The translations under genes and the position numbers were made by a program. Below, piece by piece: positions 53,450 through 61,043 of a DNA stretch of 64,000 bases (position 1 is the first letter of the stretch; the number at the start of each line of letters is the position of its first letter). This DNA comes from JACVRW01 sp963827065 (GTDB lineage Bacteria; Actinomycetota; Thermoleophilia; Solirubrobacterales; Thermoleophilaceae): contig CAWGZM010000005.1 of the NCBI GenBank assembly GCA_963827065.1, positions 21,413 through 85,412 of the forward strand. The letters are read 5' to 3'. The notes under the pieces were generated by a model that was not told where the DNA came from, did not search any database, and was given only the letters and a program-made list of their open reading frames with translations.

Positions 53450-53860
53450 TCAGCCTCCGAGCTCGCAGTCGAACGGATGACCGGGCGCGCTCGGGACGCA
53501 GCCCGCGGCAGACACGTGCCAGCCGTCTGGTCCCTGGTCGAGGAAGGCGACGCGGTCGCCGGGCAGGTCCGCGTAGCCGGAGGTCACGTAGACGCCGGCG
53601 CCGGAGGCCCGTGCCCCGGCGGGGAGGTCGAGCTCCAGGATCGCCTCGGAACAGGGACGCTTGTCCTGCTGCTCGAGTGTCGCCACCGTATCGGCGCTGA
53701 CGCGCGAGCAGGCGCCGGCGCCGTCCCGCCGTTCGAGTGCCGCGTGGAATCCATCGGAGATCTCGATCAGGTCGGCTTCCCTGTCGCCGCTCCCGCAGCT
53801 CGCGGCAAAGAGCATGCACGCGGTGAGGACGACGGATGTCGGCCGGCCGAGAGCGGGCAA
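53450..53860 (-). CDS. putative lipoprotein
   Basis: A 136-residue protein with a lipoprotein signal: hydrophobic segment TSVVLTACMLFAASC with a lipobox ending AASC, then GSGDREAD. The mature part has further cysteines (GACSRV, KRPCSEA, AAGCVPS, PFDCELG) and no recognised family. The start is TTG 53860. It heads a compact run with the 27-residue peptide and the DUF6766 gene, suggesting a small envelope system. Confidence 0.72.
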   Translation of the reverse strand: MPALGRPTSVVLTACMLFAASCGSGDREADLIEISDGFHAALERRDGAGACSRVSADTVATLEQQDKRPCSEAILELDLPAGARASGAGVYVTSGYADLPGDRVAFLDQGPDGWHVSAAGCVPSAPGHPFDCELGG

Positions 53861-53959
53861 ATCACTCGCCTCTTGCCCGGCTCGAAGCGGTTGCGAAACC
53901 GTCGTATTTTTCCACCGATCGGTTTATCAACCTGCGGGAGATCCAGAAGGAGGTGGGCG

Positions 53960-54370
53960 ATGAGCGTCGTGACCGGGGTGGACTTCGTGTGCGTGCCGAG
54001 CGCCGACTTCGAGCGCGCGCTCGAGTTCTACGGCGAGGTGCTCGGCCTCGAGCGCTCGAGCGTCTGGCAGCGCGGCGACGAGCCGCCGGCGGGCGCCGAG
54101 TTCGAGACGGCCAACATGACGATCGCGGTGATCGGTACTGAGGCGCTCGCGATGGAGTTCAGCCCCAACACGGTGCCGGTGGCCCTGCAGGTCGATGACG
54201 TCGCGGCGGCCCGGGCCGAGCTCGAGTCGCGCGGCGTGACGTTCCACGGCGAGACGATCGACAGCGGCGTCTGTCACATCGCGAACTTCAGCGATCGCGA
54301 GGGCAATGCCCTGATGCTTCACCACCGCTATGCGCCGTTCAGCCGCCCGGCGCCACGGCGCTCAGGGTGA
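53960..54370 (+). CDS. VOC (glyoxalase-like) protein
   Basis: A 136-residue single VOC unit: GVDFVCVPSADFERALEFYG, LGLERSSVWQRGDEPP, VALQVDDVAAARAELESRGV and CHIANFSDREGNALMLHHRY. The usual first metal His is replaced (VDFVCV), while EGNALMLHHR keeps the downstream acid and His positions. An aaggagg ribosome site lies 4 nt before ATG 53960. Substrate unknown. Confidence 0.87.
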   Translation: MSVVTGVDFVCVPSADFERALEFYGEVLGLERSSVWQRGDEPPAGAEFETANMTIAVIGTEALAMEFSPNTVPVALQVDDVAAARAELESRGVTFHGETIDSGVCHIANFSDREGNALMLHHRYAPFSRPAPRRSG

Positions 54371-54399
54371 CAGATTACGCCTTCCGCGTAACCCATACG

Positions 54400-54428
54400 T
54401 TGACGCCGCATGCCCCCGTGGGTACCCT
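54400..54428 (+). promoter_or_regulatory. promoter of the zinc-ribbon/MpsC pair
   Basis: TTGACG (54400-54405), 17-bp spacer, TACCCT (54423-54428). Predicted +1 near 54435 gives a leader of about 93 nt before GTG 54528, unlike the leaderless genes elsewhere in the window. Confidence 0.55.
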
Positions 54429-54527
54429 CCCGCGGGCCCGACAGACGCGGGACGCTCGCCCGCCAGGAGACTGGTGAGAGGACGGACCTCGCGGGCGCTA
54501 TCGCGACTGCGAGGGAGGAGAGAAACG

Positions 54528-54713
54528 GTGTACCTGAACTGCCCGAGTTGCCGGCTCACGGTCTACAGCCCGGGGCTCGTGCCGATGAGCGAGGAGTGTC
54601 CGCGCTGCCGCGCGAAGCTCGGCAAGGTGAGCAGCTTGTTCCGTTCGGCGGTGCCGCCTCGTCTCCTCGAGAAGGAGTCCGCAAGGCCGGCTCGACCGCA
54701 GATGGAAAAATAG
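54528..54713 (+). CDS. 61-residue zinc-ribbon protein
   Basis: Starts YLNCPSCRLTVYSPGLVPMS followed by EECPRCRAKLGKV, giving two CxxC pairs that form a zinc ribbon; the rest is a short basic tail. A GGAGGAG at 54514-54520 precedes GTG 54528. It ends 4 nt before an MpsC-family gene, so the two are almost certainly co-expressed. Too short for a typical ORF caller's threshold in some pipelines. Function unknown. Confidence 0.7.
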   Translation: MYLNCPSCRLTVYSPGLVPMSEECPRCRAKLGKVSSLFRSAVPPRLLEKESARPARPQMEK

Positions 54714-54717
54714 GCGC

Positions 54718-55095
54718 GTGGACCCCGTGAAGGAGCCCGCGGTGGAAGCGGGCGCAGGTGAGGAGATGGCCGCTGTCACGAACGGCATCGTCCGCCTGTT
54801 CGCGGAGTACTACGGTCGGGGGCCCGAGCGCGCCAAGTCCTACCTGCTCGGTGATCGCTACGTCGTGTGTGTCCTCAGGGACACCATGACCACTGTCGAG
54901 CGCACGCTCGCGCCGCAGTCTCCGGATCTCGTCCGGCGAGTGCGGCTCAGGTTCCAGGAGGCGATGGCCGACTCGTTCATCGCGGTCGTCGAGGAGGCCA
55001 CCGGCCGGCGCGTCCTGACCTATCACAGCCAGTTGACGCTGGACCCCGACATGGGCTTCGAGTTCTTCCTGCTGGAAGAGCGGCTGATCTCCTAG
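54718..55095 (+). CDS. MpsC/DUF2294-family protein
   Basis: A 125-residue protein matching the DUF2294/MpsC family: GIVRLFAEYYGRGPERAKSY, DRYVVCVLRDTMTTVERTLA, VRLRFQEAMADSFIAVVEEA, TGRRVLTYHSQLTLDPDMGF and the final FEFFLLEERL. The family name comes from a link to a membrane-potential-generating system in staphylococci; most actinobacterial members are uncharacterised. GTG 54718 is 4 nt after the zinc-ribbon gene. It converges with the YihY gene (4-nt overlap). Confidence 0.85.
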   Translation: MDPVKEPAVEAGAGEEMAAVTNGIVRLFAEYYGRGPERAKSYLLGDRYVVCVLRDTMTTVERTLAPQSPDLVRRVRLRFQEAMADSFIAVVEEATGRRVLTYHSQLTLDPDMGFEFFLLEERLIS

Positions 55096-56060
55096 TCGGC
55101 CGTCTGCTTCTCCTTGGGGGCGTCGCGCGGCTCCACGAACGGCTCCTTGTCCTCCGGGCGCATGCCCGATTCGATCGCCCGCCCCCGTTCGAGCTCCGCG
55201 TTGAACTCGGCGCCGAGCAGGATCACGATGTTGGAGATCCATAGCCAGAGCAGGAACACGATCGGCCCCGCGAGCGCGCCGTACGTCTTGTTGTAGGAAC
55301 CGAAGTTCGACACGTAGAACGCGAACGCCACCGAGGCGATGATCCAGCCGATCACCGCGAGGATGCCGCCGGGGCTGAGCCAGCGGAAGCCCGGCTGCTT
55401 GACGTTCGGCGCGGCCCAGTAGAGGAGCGCGAACATGAAGCTCACGAGGAGGAGCAGCACGGGCCACTTCGCGATGTTCCAGATAGTGACGGCGGTGTCG
55501 CCGACGCCTATCACGTCGCCCAACTCCTTCGCGATGCCGCCGGTGATGACCACGCCCGCGGCGCTGATGGCGACTAGCACGAGCAGCGCCACGGTCAGCC
55601 CGACCCGTAGCGGCAGCGTCTTGTAGATCGGCCGGCCCTCCTCGACGTCGTAGATCGCGTTCGAGGCGCGCATGAACGCGGCGACGTAGCCAGATGCCGA
55701 CCAGATCGCGAGGAGAAGGCCGACGATGAACGCGAAGCCGGCCGCGCCCTGGCTGCCCTGGAGGTTCTCGAGGGCGTTCGTGAGGATCTCCTGCGCCGGG
55801 CCCGGGGCGACCTCGCCCAGGTTGTCGATCAGCGGCTGCGTTGCCGACTCGCCGATGAGGCCGAGGGCGGAGACGAGCACGAGCAGCGCGGGGAAGATCG
55901 CGAGAACCCCGTAGTAGGTGAGCGCGGCGGCCCAATCGGTGAGGTTGTCCTCGCGGAACTCGGTGACGGAGCGCCTGAGGACGCCGAACCACGAGCGCCC
56001 GCTGAGGTCGGTCGGCGACTCGGGCGGATCGCCGTTGGGGGAGCTGCGAGCCATGTTCAT
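55092..56060 (-). CDS. YihY/BrkB-family membrane protein
   Basis: A 322-residue membrane protein of the YihY (former RNase BN) family, with six membrane segments: LTYYGVLAIFPALLVLVSAL, GFAFIVGLLLAIWSASGYVA, GLTVALLVLVAISAAGVVIT, WPVLLLLVSFMFALLYWAAP, ILAVIGWIIASVAFAFYVSN and PIVFLLWLWISNIVILLGAE. FRWLSPGG and SNFGSYNKTYGAL are family hallmarks. The role is not settled. The C-terminal tail is hydrophilic. Confidence 0.92.
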   Translation of the reverse strand: MNMARSSPNGDPPESPTDLSGRSWFGVLRRSVTEFREDNLTDWAAALTYYGVLAIFPALLVLVSALGLIGESATQPLIDNLGEVAPGPAQEILTNALENLQGSQGAAGFAFIVGLLLAIWSASGYVAAFMRASNAIYDVEEGRPIYKTLPLRVGLTVALLVLVAISAAGVVITGGIAKELGDVIGVGDTAVTIWNIAKWPVLLLLVSFMFALLYWAAPNVKQPGFRWLSPGGILAVIGWIIASVAFAFYVSNFGSYNKTYGALAGPIVFLLWLWISNIVILLGAEFNAELERGRAIESGMRPEDKEPFVEPRDAPKEKQTAD

Positions 56061-56105
56061 GACCGACGACTACCCGGCCCCGGACGGCGTATGCAGCTTG
56101 CCGCG

Positions 56106-57146
56106 CTAGGCCGCTTCCGCGAGGCCGGCGACCTCGCGCGTGCCGGCCAGCCGCTCGAGCGCCTTGTGCTCGATGCGGCGGACGCGCTCAGGCGAGAGCC
56201 CGAGCCGGCGGCCCGCCTCGCGCAGCGGGGTGGGGTCGTCGCCGCCCACGCCGAAGCGCAGCTCGATGACCTCGCGCTCCTGCTCCGGCAGGCGCGCCAG
56301 CGCCGCCCGGACCGCCTCCTGCCGCAGCCCGATCTCGACCTCCTCGACCGGCCCGCGATCGTCGCTCGGGAGCAGGTCGCCGAGGCCTGTGTCGCTCTCA
56401 GGGCCGACCGGGCGGTCAAGGCTCGCGACGGTGCGCGTGACCTCGCGCGTCTCCTCGACCTCGTCGAGCGTCAGGTCGGCGGCGGCAGCAACCTCGGCGT
56501 CGGTGGGGCTGCGGCCCAGCCGCAGCGCCAGCTCGCGCTCGGCGCGGGCGATCTTGCGCTCGCGCTGGCCGATGTGGACCGGGATGCGGATCGTGCGGCC
56601 CTGGTTGGCGAGGCCGCGCTGGATCGCCTGCCGGATCCAGAAGGTGGCGTAGGTCGAGAACTTGTAGCCGCGCCGCCAGTCGAACTTCTCGGTGGCGCGG
56701 ATCAGGCCGAGGATGCCCTCCTGAATCAGGTCGAGCAGCGACAGCTCCTGACCCTGGTAGCGCTTCGCGAGCGAGACCACGAGGCGCAGGTTCGAGTTGA
56801 TCATGCGCTCCTTGGCCTCCAGATCACCCTGTTCGATCCGCTTCGCCAGCTCGACCTCCTCGGCGGCGGTCAGCAGGGGATGGCGGCGGATGTCGCGCAG
56901 GAACAGCTGCAGCGTGTCGCCGGTGATGGCGGCCAGCTCGGCGTTGTCGTAGCGGACCGGCTCGGGCTGGGCGCGCCCGCAGTCGTCCGAGAGCTCGATC
57001 CCGCGGGCCTCGATGCGATCGGCGAGTGCCTGGGCGTCGTCCTCCGACAGCTCGAGCTCCTGGACCAGCTCCGCCAGCTCCGACAGGTTGACGCACCCCT
57101 GCTCCTCGCCGCGCTCGAAGAGCGCGTCGATCGTAGACGTCGTCAT
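56106..57146 (-). CDS. RpoD-like sigma factor with region 1.1-like N-terminus
   Basis: A 346-residue sigma-70 factor. Residues 1-60 resemble region 1.1 (DALFERGEEQGCVNLSELAE, ELSEDDAQALADRIEARGIE). Region 1.2: DTLQLFLRDIRRHPLLTAAE; region 2: INSNLRLVVSLAKRYQGQEL, LIQEGILGLIRATEKFDWRR, KFSTYATFWIRQAIQRGLAN; region 4: RLPEQEREVIELRFGVGGDD, GRRLGLSPERVRRIEHKALE. It is very similar to the 294-residue factor at 43821-44705 except for the N-terminal extension. ATG 57146 gives the natural start; earlier codons are not protein-like. Confidence 0.92.
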   Translation of the reverse strand: MTTSTIDALFERGEEQGCVNLSELAELVQELELSEDDAQALADRIEARGIELSDDCGRAQPEPVRYDNAELAAITGDTLQLFLRDIRRHPLLTAAEEVELAKRIEQGDLEAKERMINSNLRLVVSLAKRYQGQELSLLDLIQEGILGLIRATEKFDWRRGYKFSTYATFWIRQAIQRGLANQGRTIRIPVHIGQRERKIARAERELALRLGRSPTDAEVAAAADLTLDEVEETREVTRTVASLDRPVGPESDTGLGDLLPSDDRGPVEEVEIGLRQEAVRAALARLPEQEREVIELRFGVGGDDPTPLREAGRRLGLSPERVRRIEHKALERLAGTREVAGLAEAA

Positions 57147-57192
57147 GCCTGAGTGGTACCCGACGAGCCAAACCGAAAACAGGAGAACCGCG

Positions 57193-58077
57193 CTAGCGGA
57201 GCAGCTTGGCGAGCCCCTTGCGCGGAGCCGACAGGCCGCGCGCGTGCGCCTGGATGTCCGCCCAGGGGTCGCCCTTGCTCCCGAGACGGCGCAGCACGTT
57301 CCGGAGCGTCCAGCGATCCGGTCGCAGGCGCGCGTCGGACAGCTCGTCGAGCGTGATCGGGGTCGCCACCGGGGCACCCTTCCGGGGGCGCACGGCGTAC
57401 GGCGGCACGGCGGTCTGGGCGTACCCGTTACGGGCTACGTCGACGAGGATGCGCCCGTCGCGCTTCGCCTTGCGGAACTCGGTGGTGAGCTCGTCGGGGT
57501 GCCGCTCCGCGAGCAGCTCCGCGGCGTCGTTCGCGAAGGCCCTCACCTCGTCCGTGTTCGCGCGCCGGCGCAGCGGTGTCCAGATGTGGATGCCCTTCGA
57601 GCCAGTGACCTGCGCGAACGGCACGAGCTCCAGCTCGGCGAGCAGGTCGGCCGTCCAGCGGGCGGCCCGCCGGACCGTCGCGAAGTCGCTGCCCTCCTCC
57701 GGGTCGAGGTCAAAGACGAGCCGGTCGGGCTGATGGGGGCGGTCGGCGCGCGAGAGGAAGACGTGCGGCGTGATCGTGTTCTGGTTGGCCAGGTAGCGCA
57801 GCGTGTCAGCGTTCCGGATCAGCACGTGGGTGACCGTGCCGCCCGCCTTCGGCAACTCGGCGCGCGCGATCCAATCCGGGAAGTAGTCGGGCGCGTCCTT
57901 GTGGAAGAAGCCCTTGCCGGCGATGCCGTCGGGGAAGCGCTGCATGCTCACCGGCCGGTCGCGCACGTGCGGGAGCATCCAGCGGGCGACGTCCTCGTAA
58001 TAGGCGGCGAGGTCGCCCTTGGTGATCCCGTCGTCGGGGAACAGCAGCTTCTCGGGGTGGCTGATCTCGACCTTCAA
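57193..58077 (-). CDS. LigD-type polymerase domain protein (NHEJ primase-polymerase)
   Basis: A 294-residue stand-alone LigD polymerase domain: ISHPEKLLFPDDGITKGDLA, SMQRFPDGIAGKGFFHKDAP, LRYLANQNTITPHVFLSRAD, the metal-binding LVFDLDPEEGSDF (DxD) and TGSKGIHIWTPLRR, then LRRLGSKGDPWADI near the end. These enzymes add ribonucleotides at break ends. The TTG at 58077 overlaps the stop of the phosphoesterase gene by 4 nt. The ligase domain of LigD and Ku are not in the window. Confidence 0.93.
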   Translation of the reverse strand: MKVEISHPEKLLFPDDGITKGDLAAYYEDVARWMLPHVRDRPVSMQRFPDGIAGKGFFHKDAPDYFPDWIARAELPKAGGTVTHVLIRNADTLRYLANQNTITPHVFLSRADRPHQPDRLVFDLDPEEGSDFATVRRAARWTADLLAELELVPFAQVTGSKGIHIWTPLRRRANTDEVRAFANDAAELLAERHPDELTTEFRKAKRDGRILVDVARNGYAQTAVPPYAVRPRKGAPVATPITLDELSDARLRPDRWTLRNVLRRLGSKGDPWADIQAHARGLSAPRKGLAKLLR

Positions 58078-58541
58078 GAGTCGACCTCGTCGATGCGGCG
58101 GCCGCTCACGACCGACTCGGGCTGCGTCGAAACGGGGTTGCGGCGGGCGTCGGCCTCGTCGTCGCGGCGCTTGACGAGCAGCCAGCGGCGTCCCTCGATC
58201 TGCCGCAGCGTCCAGCCGCCGCGGAGCTTGTCGCCCTCGAGCCAGAACGACAGGTGCCCGTCCTCGAGCGCCCGCTCCGGCGGCTCGTCGCCTAGCGGGC
58301 GGTAATTGCCGCGGTCCCAGACGATCACCGGCCCGGCTCCGAACTCGCCCTCCGGGATCACGCCCTCGAAGTCGCCCCAGGACAGCCGGTGGTCGTCCAC
58401 CTCCATGGCGAGCCGCTTGTCGCGCGGGTCGGTGGAGGGCCCGCGCGGCACGGCCCACGACTTGAAGACCCCGCCCGCCTCGAGCCTGAAATCCCAGTGC
58501 ATCGAGCGGGCGTCGTGCTGCTGGATCACGAAGCGCGGCAC
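58074..58541 (-). CDS. LigD-type 3'-phosphoesterase domain protein
   Basis: A 155-residue single phosphoesterase domain: PRFVIQQHDARSMHWDFRLE with the catalytic His, GGVFKSWAVPRGPSTDP, LAMEVDDHRLSWGDFEGVIP, GEFGAGPVIVWDRG and LSFWLEGDKLRGGWTLRQIE, WLLVKRRDD. It heals 3' ends for ligation. Co-translated with the polymerase gene. The C-terminal 25 residues (ADARRNPVSTQPESVVSG) are a short disordered tail. Start GTG 58541; the CDF gene upstream ends at 58543. Confidence 0.93.
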   Translation of the reverse strand: MPRFVIQQHDARSMHWDFRLEAGGVFKSWAVPRGPSTDPRDKRLAMEVDDHRLSWGDFEGVIPEGEFGAGPVIVWDRGNYRPLGDEPPERALEDGHLSFWLEGDKLRGGWTLRQIEGRRWLLVKRRDDEADARRNPVSTQPESVVSGRRIDEVDS

Positions 58542-58542
58542 G

Positions 58543-59457
58543 TCAGGTCCTGCCCCCGCGCTGCAGCGGCGCGATCGTGAGCGGGCCCTCGTGACGCGTC
58601 TCGACCTGAAGGGTGGAGTGGGTTATGCCAAAGCGGTCGCGCAGCAGCTCTGCGAGCTGGCGCCGATGCGCCTGTGTGTCGCAGCCGGAGCGAACGGTCA
58701 CGTGCGCGGACAGCGCCGGGAAGCCCGAGGTGACCTCCCAGACGTGCAGGTCGTGCACCTCGACCACATGGTGCTCCGCGGCGAGCGCGTTGCCGATCTC
58801 GTCCGGATCGAGGTCGCGCGGGGCGGCCTCGAGGAGCACCCGGCCCGATTCGCGCAGGAGGCCCACGCCCGAGTACAGCATCAGAGCCGCCACGAGCAGC
58901 GCCGCGATGCCGTCGGCGCGGCCGAAGTCCGTGAGCAGGATGATCGCGCCGGCGATCGCCGTCGCGATGAAAGCGAACAGGTCGTTGAGCACGTGCTGGA
59001 AGGCGCCCTCGACATTGAGGCTGCGCCGGTTCGCGCCCGAGAGGACGAGCGTCGCCAGCAGGTTCACACCGATGCCGACCACGGCGACGATCAGGACCGC
59101 GGCTCCCTCCACCTCGGGTGGCTCGACCAGCCGGCGGATGCCCTCGATGGCGATCAGCGCACCGAGCCCGACCAGCGTCGCCCCGTTCAGCTGGGCGGAG
59201 AGGATCTCGGCCCGCCGGTAGCCGAACGTGAAGCCGCCCTCGGGAGGGCGCCGGGCGAGCCGGGCCGCGAACAGCGCCAGCGCGATGGCGCCGGCGTCCG
59301 TGAGCATGTGCGCGGCGTCCGCCAGCAGGGCGAGCGAGGACGCCAGGATCCCGACCACGACCTCTGCCGCCATGAAGGCGAGCAGCAGGACGAGCGCGAT
59401 CGTGAGGCGGCGTGAGTCGTCCGTGTGCGCGTGACTGTGCCCTGCGTGGGCGTGCAT
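58543..59457 (-). CDS. CDF-family metal cation exporter (CzcD/ZitB-like)
   Basis: A 304-residue cation diffusion facilitator: His-rich N-terminus (HAHAGHSHAHTDD), six membrane segments with the metal sites ALLADAAHMLTDAGAIALAL (HxxxD) and FQHVLNDLFAFIATAIAGA, and a C-terminal cytoplasmic domain (VVEVHDLHVWEVTSGFPALS, then HRRQLAELLRDRFGITHSTL and QVE). It exports Zn, Co or Cd in exchange for protons. It may share a transcript with the LigD-like genes downstream. The palindromic repeat lies 24 bp before its start. Confidence 0.94.
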   Translation of the reverse strand: MHAHAGHSHAHTDDSRRLTIALVLLLAFMAAEVVVGILASSLALLADAAHMLTDAGAIALALFAARLARRPPEGGFTFGYRRAEILSAQLNGATLVGLGALIAIEGIRRLVEPPEVEGAAVLIVAVVGIGVNLLATLVLSGANRRSLNVEGAFQHVLNDLFAFIATAIAGAIILLTDFGRADGIAALLVAALMLYSGVGLLRESGRVLLEAAPRDLDPDEIGNALAAEHHVVEVHDLHVWEVTSGFPALSAHVTVRSGCDTQAHRRQLAELLRDRFGITHSTLQVETRHEGPLTIAPLQRGGRT

Positions 59458-59481
59458 CCACGCGCATGGTCGCAGGCGAAA

Positions 59482-59531
59482 GGGTCAGGTCTTGCATTCC
59501 AGCACTGGTGCTGGAATGCAAGACCTGACCC
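59482..59531. repeat. REP-like palindromic repeat, copy 2
   Basis: A perfect inverted repeat with 24-bp arms (gggtcaggtcttgcattc ... and its complement) around a 2-bp tg loop. The outer 16 bases (gggtcaggtcttgca) equal those of the copy at 13566-13620; the inner part differs (ttccagcac here, atcgagcac there). The right arm ends one base before the stop codon of the Cys-rich protein gene. No transposase is in the window. Confidence 0.9.
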
Positions 59532-59532
59532 C

Positions 59533-59769
59533 TCATCCGATGCGGTCGCGGGCGCCCTCGACGCCCTCCTGCTCGGCGCAGTGGGCACAGCAGAAGGTCG
59601 AGCCGTTCGCCTCGATCCCGTGGCCCGCGATCTTGATGCCGCAATGCCCGCAGGTGGGGGCGAGCGCATGGATCGCGCACTCGAAGGAGTCGAAGACATG
59701 GGTCTCGCCTCCGCGGGAGATCTCCATCGTCTTGTCGTAGTCGTTGCCGCAGACCTCGCAGGTCGCCAT
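59533..59769 (-). CDS. small Cys/His-rich metal-binding protein
   Basis: A 78-residue protein: TCEVCGNDYDKTMEISRGGE, then FDSFECAIHALAPTCGHCGI and STFCCAHCAEQEGVEGARDR. Four CxxC-like pairs and two His residues suggest two zinc sites of a treble-clef/TRASH type. It is a familiar small actinobacterial protein without a known role. A ribosome site (aggagcgg) precedes ATG 59769. Its stop abuts the palindromic repeat. Confidence 0.78.
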   Translation of the reverse strand: MATCEVCGNDYDKTMEISRGGETHVFDSFECAIHALAPTCGHCGIKIAGHGIEANGSTFCCAHCAEQEGVEGARDRIG

Positions 59770-59833
59770 GGCCGCCGCTCCTGTCTCGGGTATGTTCGGC
59801 CGGTACCCGGCTAGGGCGGCCGCTAGTCCGCCG

Positions 59834-60544
59834 CTAGGGGGCGGGCGCCGTCTCGGTTTCCGGTACGGGCGCCGGGGCGGTCTGCTGGGTCGGCGCCGGG
59901 ACCGTCTCGGTGGTCTGCGACGGCGTCGTCTCGGTTTCGGTGGGCTGGTCCGAGGGGGTCTCCTGCTCTGTCTCGGTGGGCCGCTTTTCGCTCGTGTCCG
60001 TCTGGCGCTCGTCCGCGGAGTCCTTCTTGTCCTTCTGCGCGGTCCTCCCGCCGCCGAAGGTGGTCCTGCGATCACCTTTGCCGATCGAGTCGCCGGCGAT
60101 CAGCTCGCCGGCGGTGATCGTCACGACAGCGATCACGAACGCCAGGCCCGCGGTGGCGAGGATCGTGCCGATCGCGAGCTTGCGGCGCGAGGGCCGGCGC
60201 GACGCCGGCTGCGTCCGGTAGATCCGGACCGGCGCCTCGCCCGCGGCCGGAGGCGGCGCGGTCCGTGGCGGCGCGGCGGGGCGCTCGGCCGGAGGCCGTT
60301 CGGCGTCGCCAGGCAGCCCGGGGCGCTCGGCGGTCCAGCGCGCCAGCTGCTCGGCCGGGCGGTTCAGCATCTCGCTCACCAACGCCACCAGGACAGGGGT
60401 GATCGCCGCGGCGATCCAGGTGCCGGCGATCCAGAGCTGCGAGACAGCGGCCGCCGCCGTGGCGGACGCCGCGCTTGCGATTACGAGCGTCCGGATGTTG
60501 TGGCGGCGCTCGGCCTCGCGCTCGTTGCGCGGGGACGAAGCCAT
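59834..60544 (-). CDS. membrane protein with Thr/Glu/Pro-rich C-terminal tail
   Basis: A 236-residue protein: two hydrophobic segments near the N-terminus (LVIASAASATAAAAVSQLW, IAAAITPVLVALVSEMLNRP), a Pro/Ala/Arg linker, a third membrane span (LAIGTILATAGLAFVIAVVT) and a low-complexity tail of repeated Thr/Glu/Pro (ETEQETPSDQPTETETTPSQ). No known family. TAGGGT lies 9 nt before ATG 60544. Confidence 0.7.
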   Translation of the reverse strand: MASSPRNEREAERRHNIRTLVIASAASATAAAAVSQLWIAGTWIAAAITPVLVALVSEMLNRPAEQLARWTAERPGLPGDAERPPAERPAAPPRTAPPPAAGEAPVRIYRTQPASRRPSRRKLAIGTILATAGLAFVIAVVTITAGELIAGDSIGKGDRRTTFGGGRTAQKDKKDSADERQTDTSEKRPTETEQETPSDQPTETETTPSQTTETVPAPTQQTAPAPVPETETAPAP

Positions 60545-60567
60545 CGGTCACCGACCCTAGCGAGGGC

Positions 60568-60999
60568 TCAGCAGCTCCGCGGCGGCACCGACCAGGTGCG
60601 GCGGTCGTCCCCGTCGAACATCGTGACCCGGGTGTAGAGCCTGCGGCCGCCGCAGGCGACCCGCCGCGACAGCCGCACGCGTACAGGGAAGCGGTCGAAG
60701 CTGCCGTCCGGATTGCCGTGCAGCGCGACGCCGGTGCCGCGCGCCTTGGCCACCCGGCGGCCCCAGCCCTTCCAGTCGAGCCCCACCGCGCGGCCGGCCA
60801 GGGCGAGCGGGTTGTGGAGGTAGGTGAAGTCGCACTTGCGCGGCTTGGCCTTGAGCGTGACGCTCACGCCGCCGCCCTTGCTGCAGGGCACGTAGGTCTT
60901 GGCCGCGGCGGGCGCCGGTGCGGCCAGCGCCGCGGCGAGGATGGCCGCCAGCGCGGCGCCGGTTGCCAGGGTCTTCACGGGCTTTGCTCGATGCTGCAT
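60568..60999 (-). CDS. small secreted protein
   Basis: A 143-residue protein with a signal peptide (KTLATGAALAAILAAALAAP, cleavage at APAAAKT). The mature domain has four cysteines (YVPCSKG, PRKCDFTYL, RVACGGRR, PPRSC), probably two disulfides, and the stretch GLDWKGWGRRVAKARGTGVA. No family recognised. It is divergent from the amine oxidase gene. Confidence 0.72.
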   Translation of the reverse strand: MQHRAKPVKTLATGAALAAILAAALAAPAPAAAKTYVPCSKGGGVSVTLKAKPRKCDFTYLHNPLALAGRAVGLDWKGWGRRVAKARGTGVALHGNPDGSFDRFPVRVRLSRRVACGGRRLYTRVTMFDGDDRRTWSVPPRSC

Positions 61000-61043
61000 C
61001 TCGGGCAGGGTTGCAGACGGACGGGCCGATAGGGTCCGGCCGC

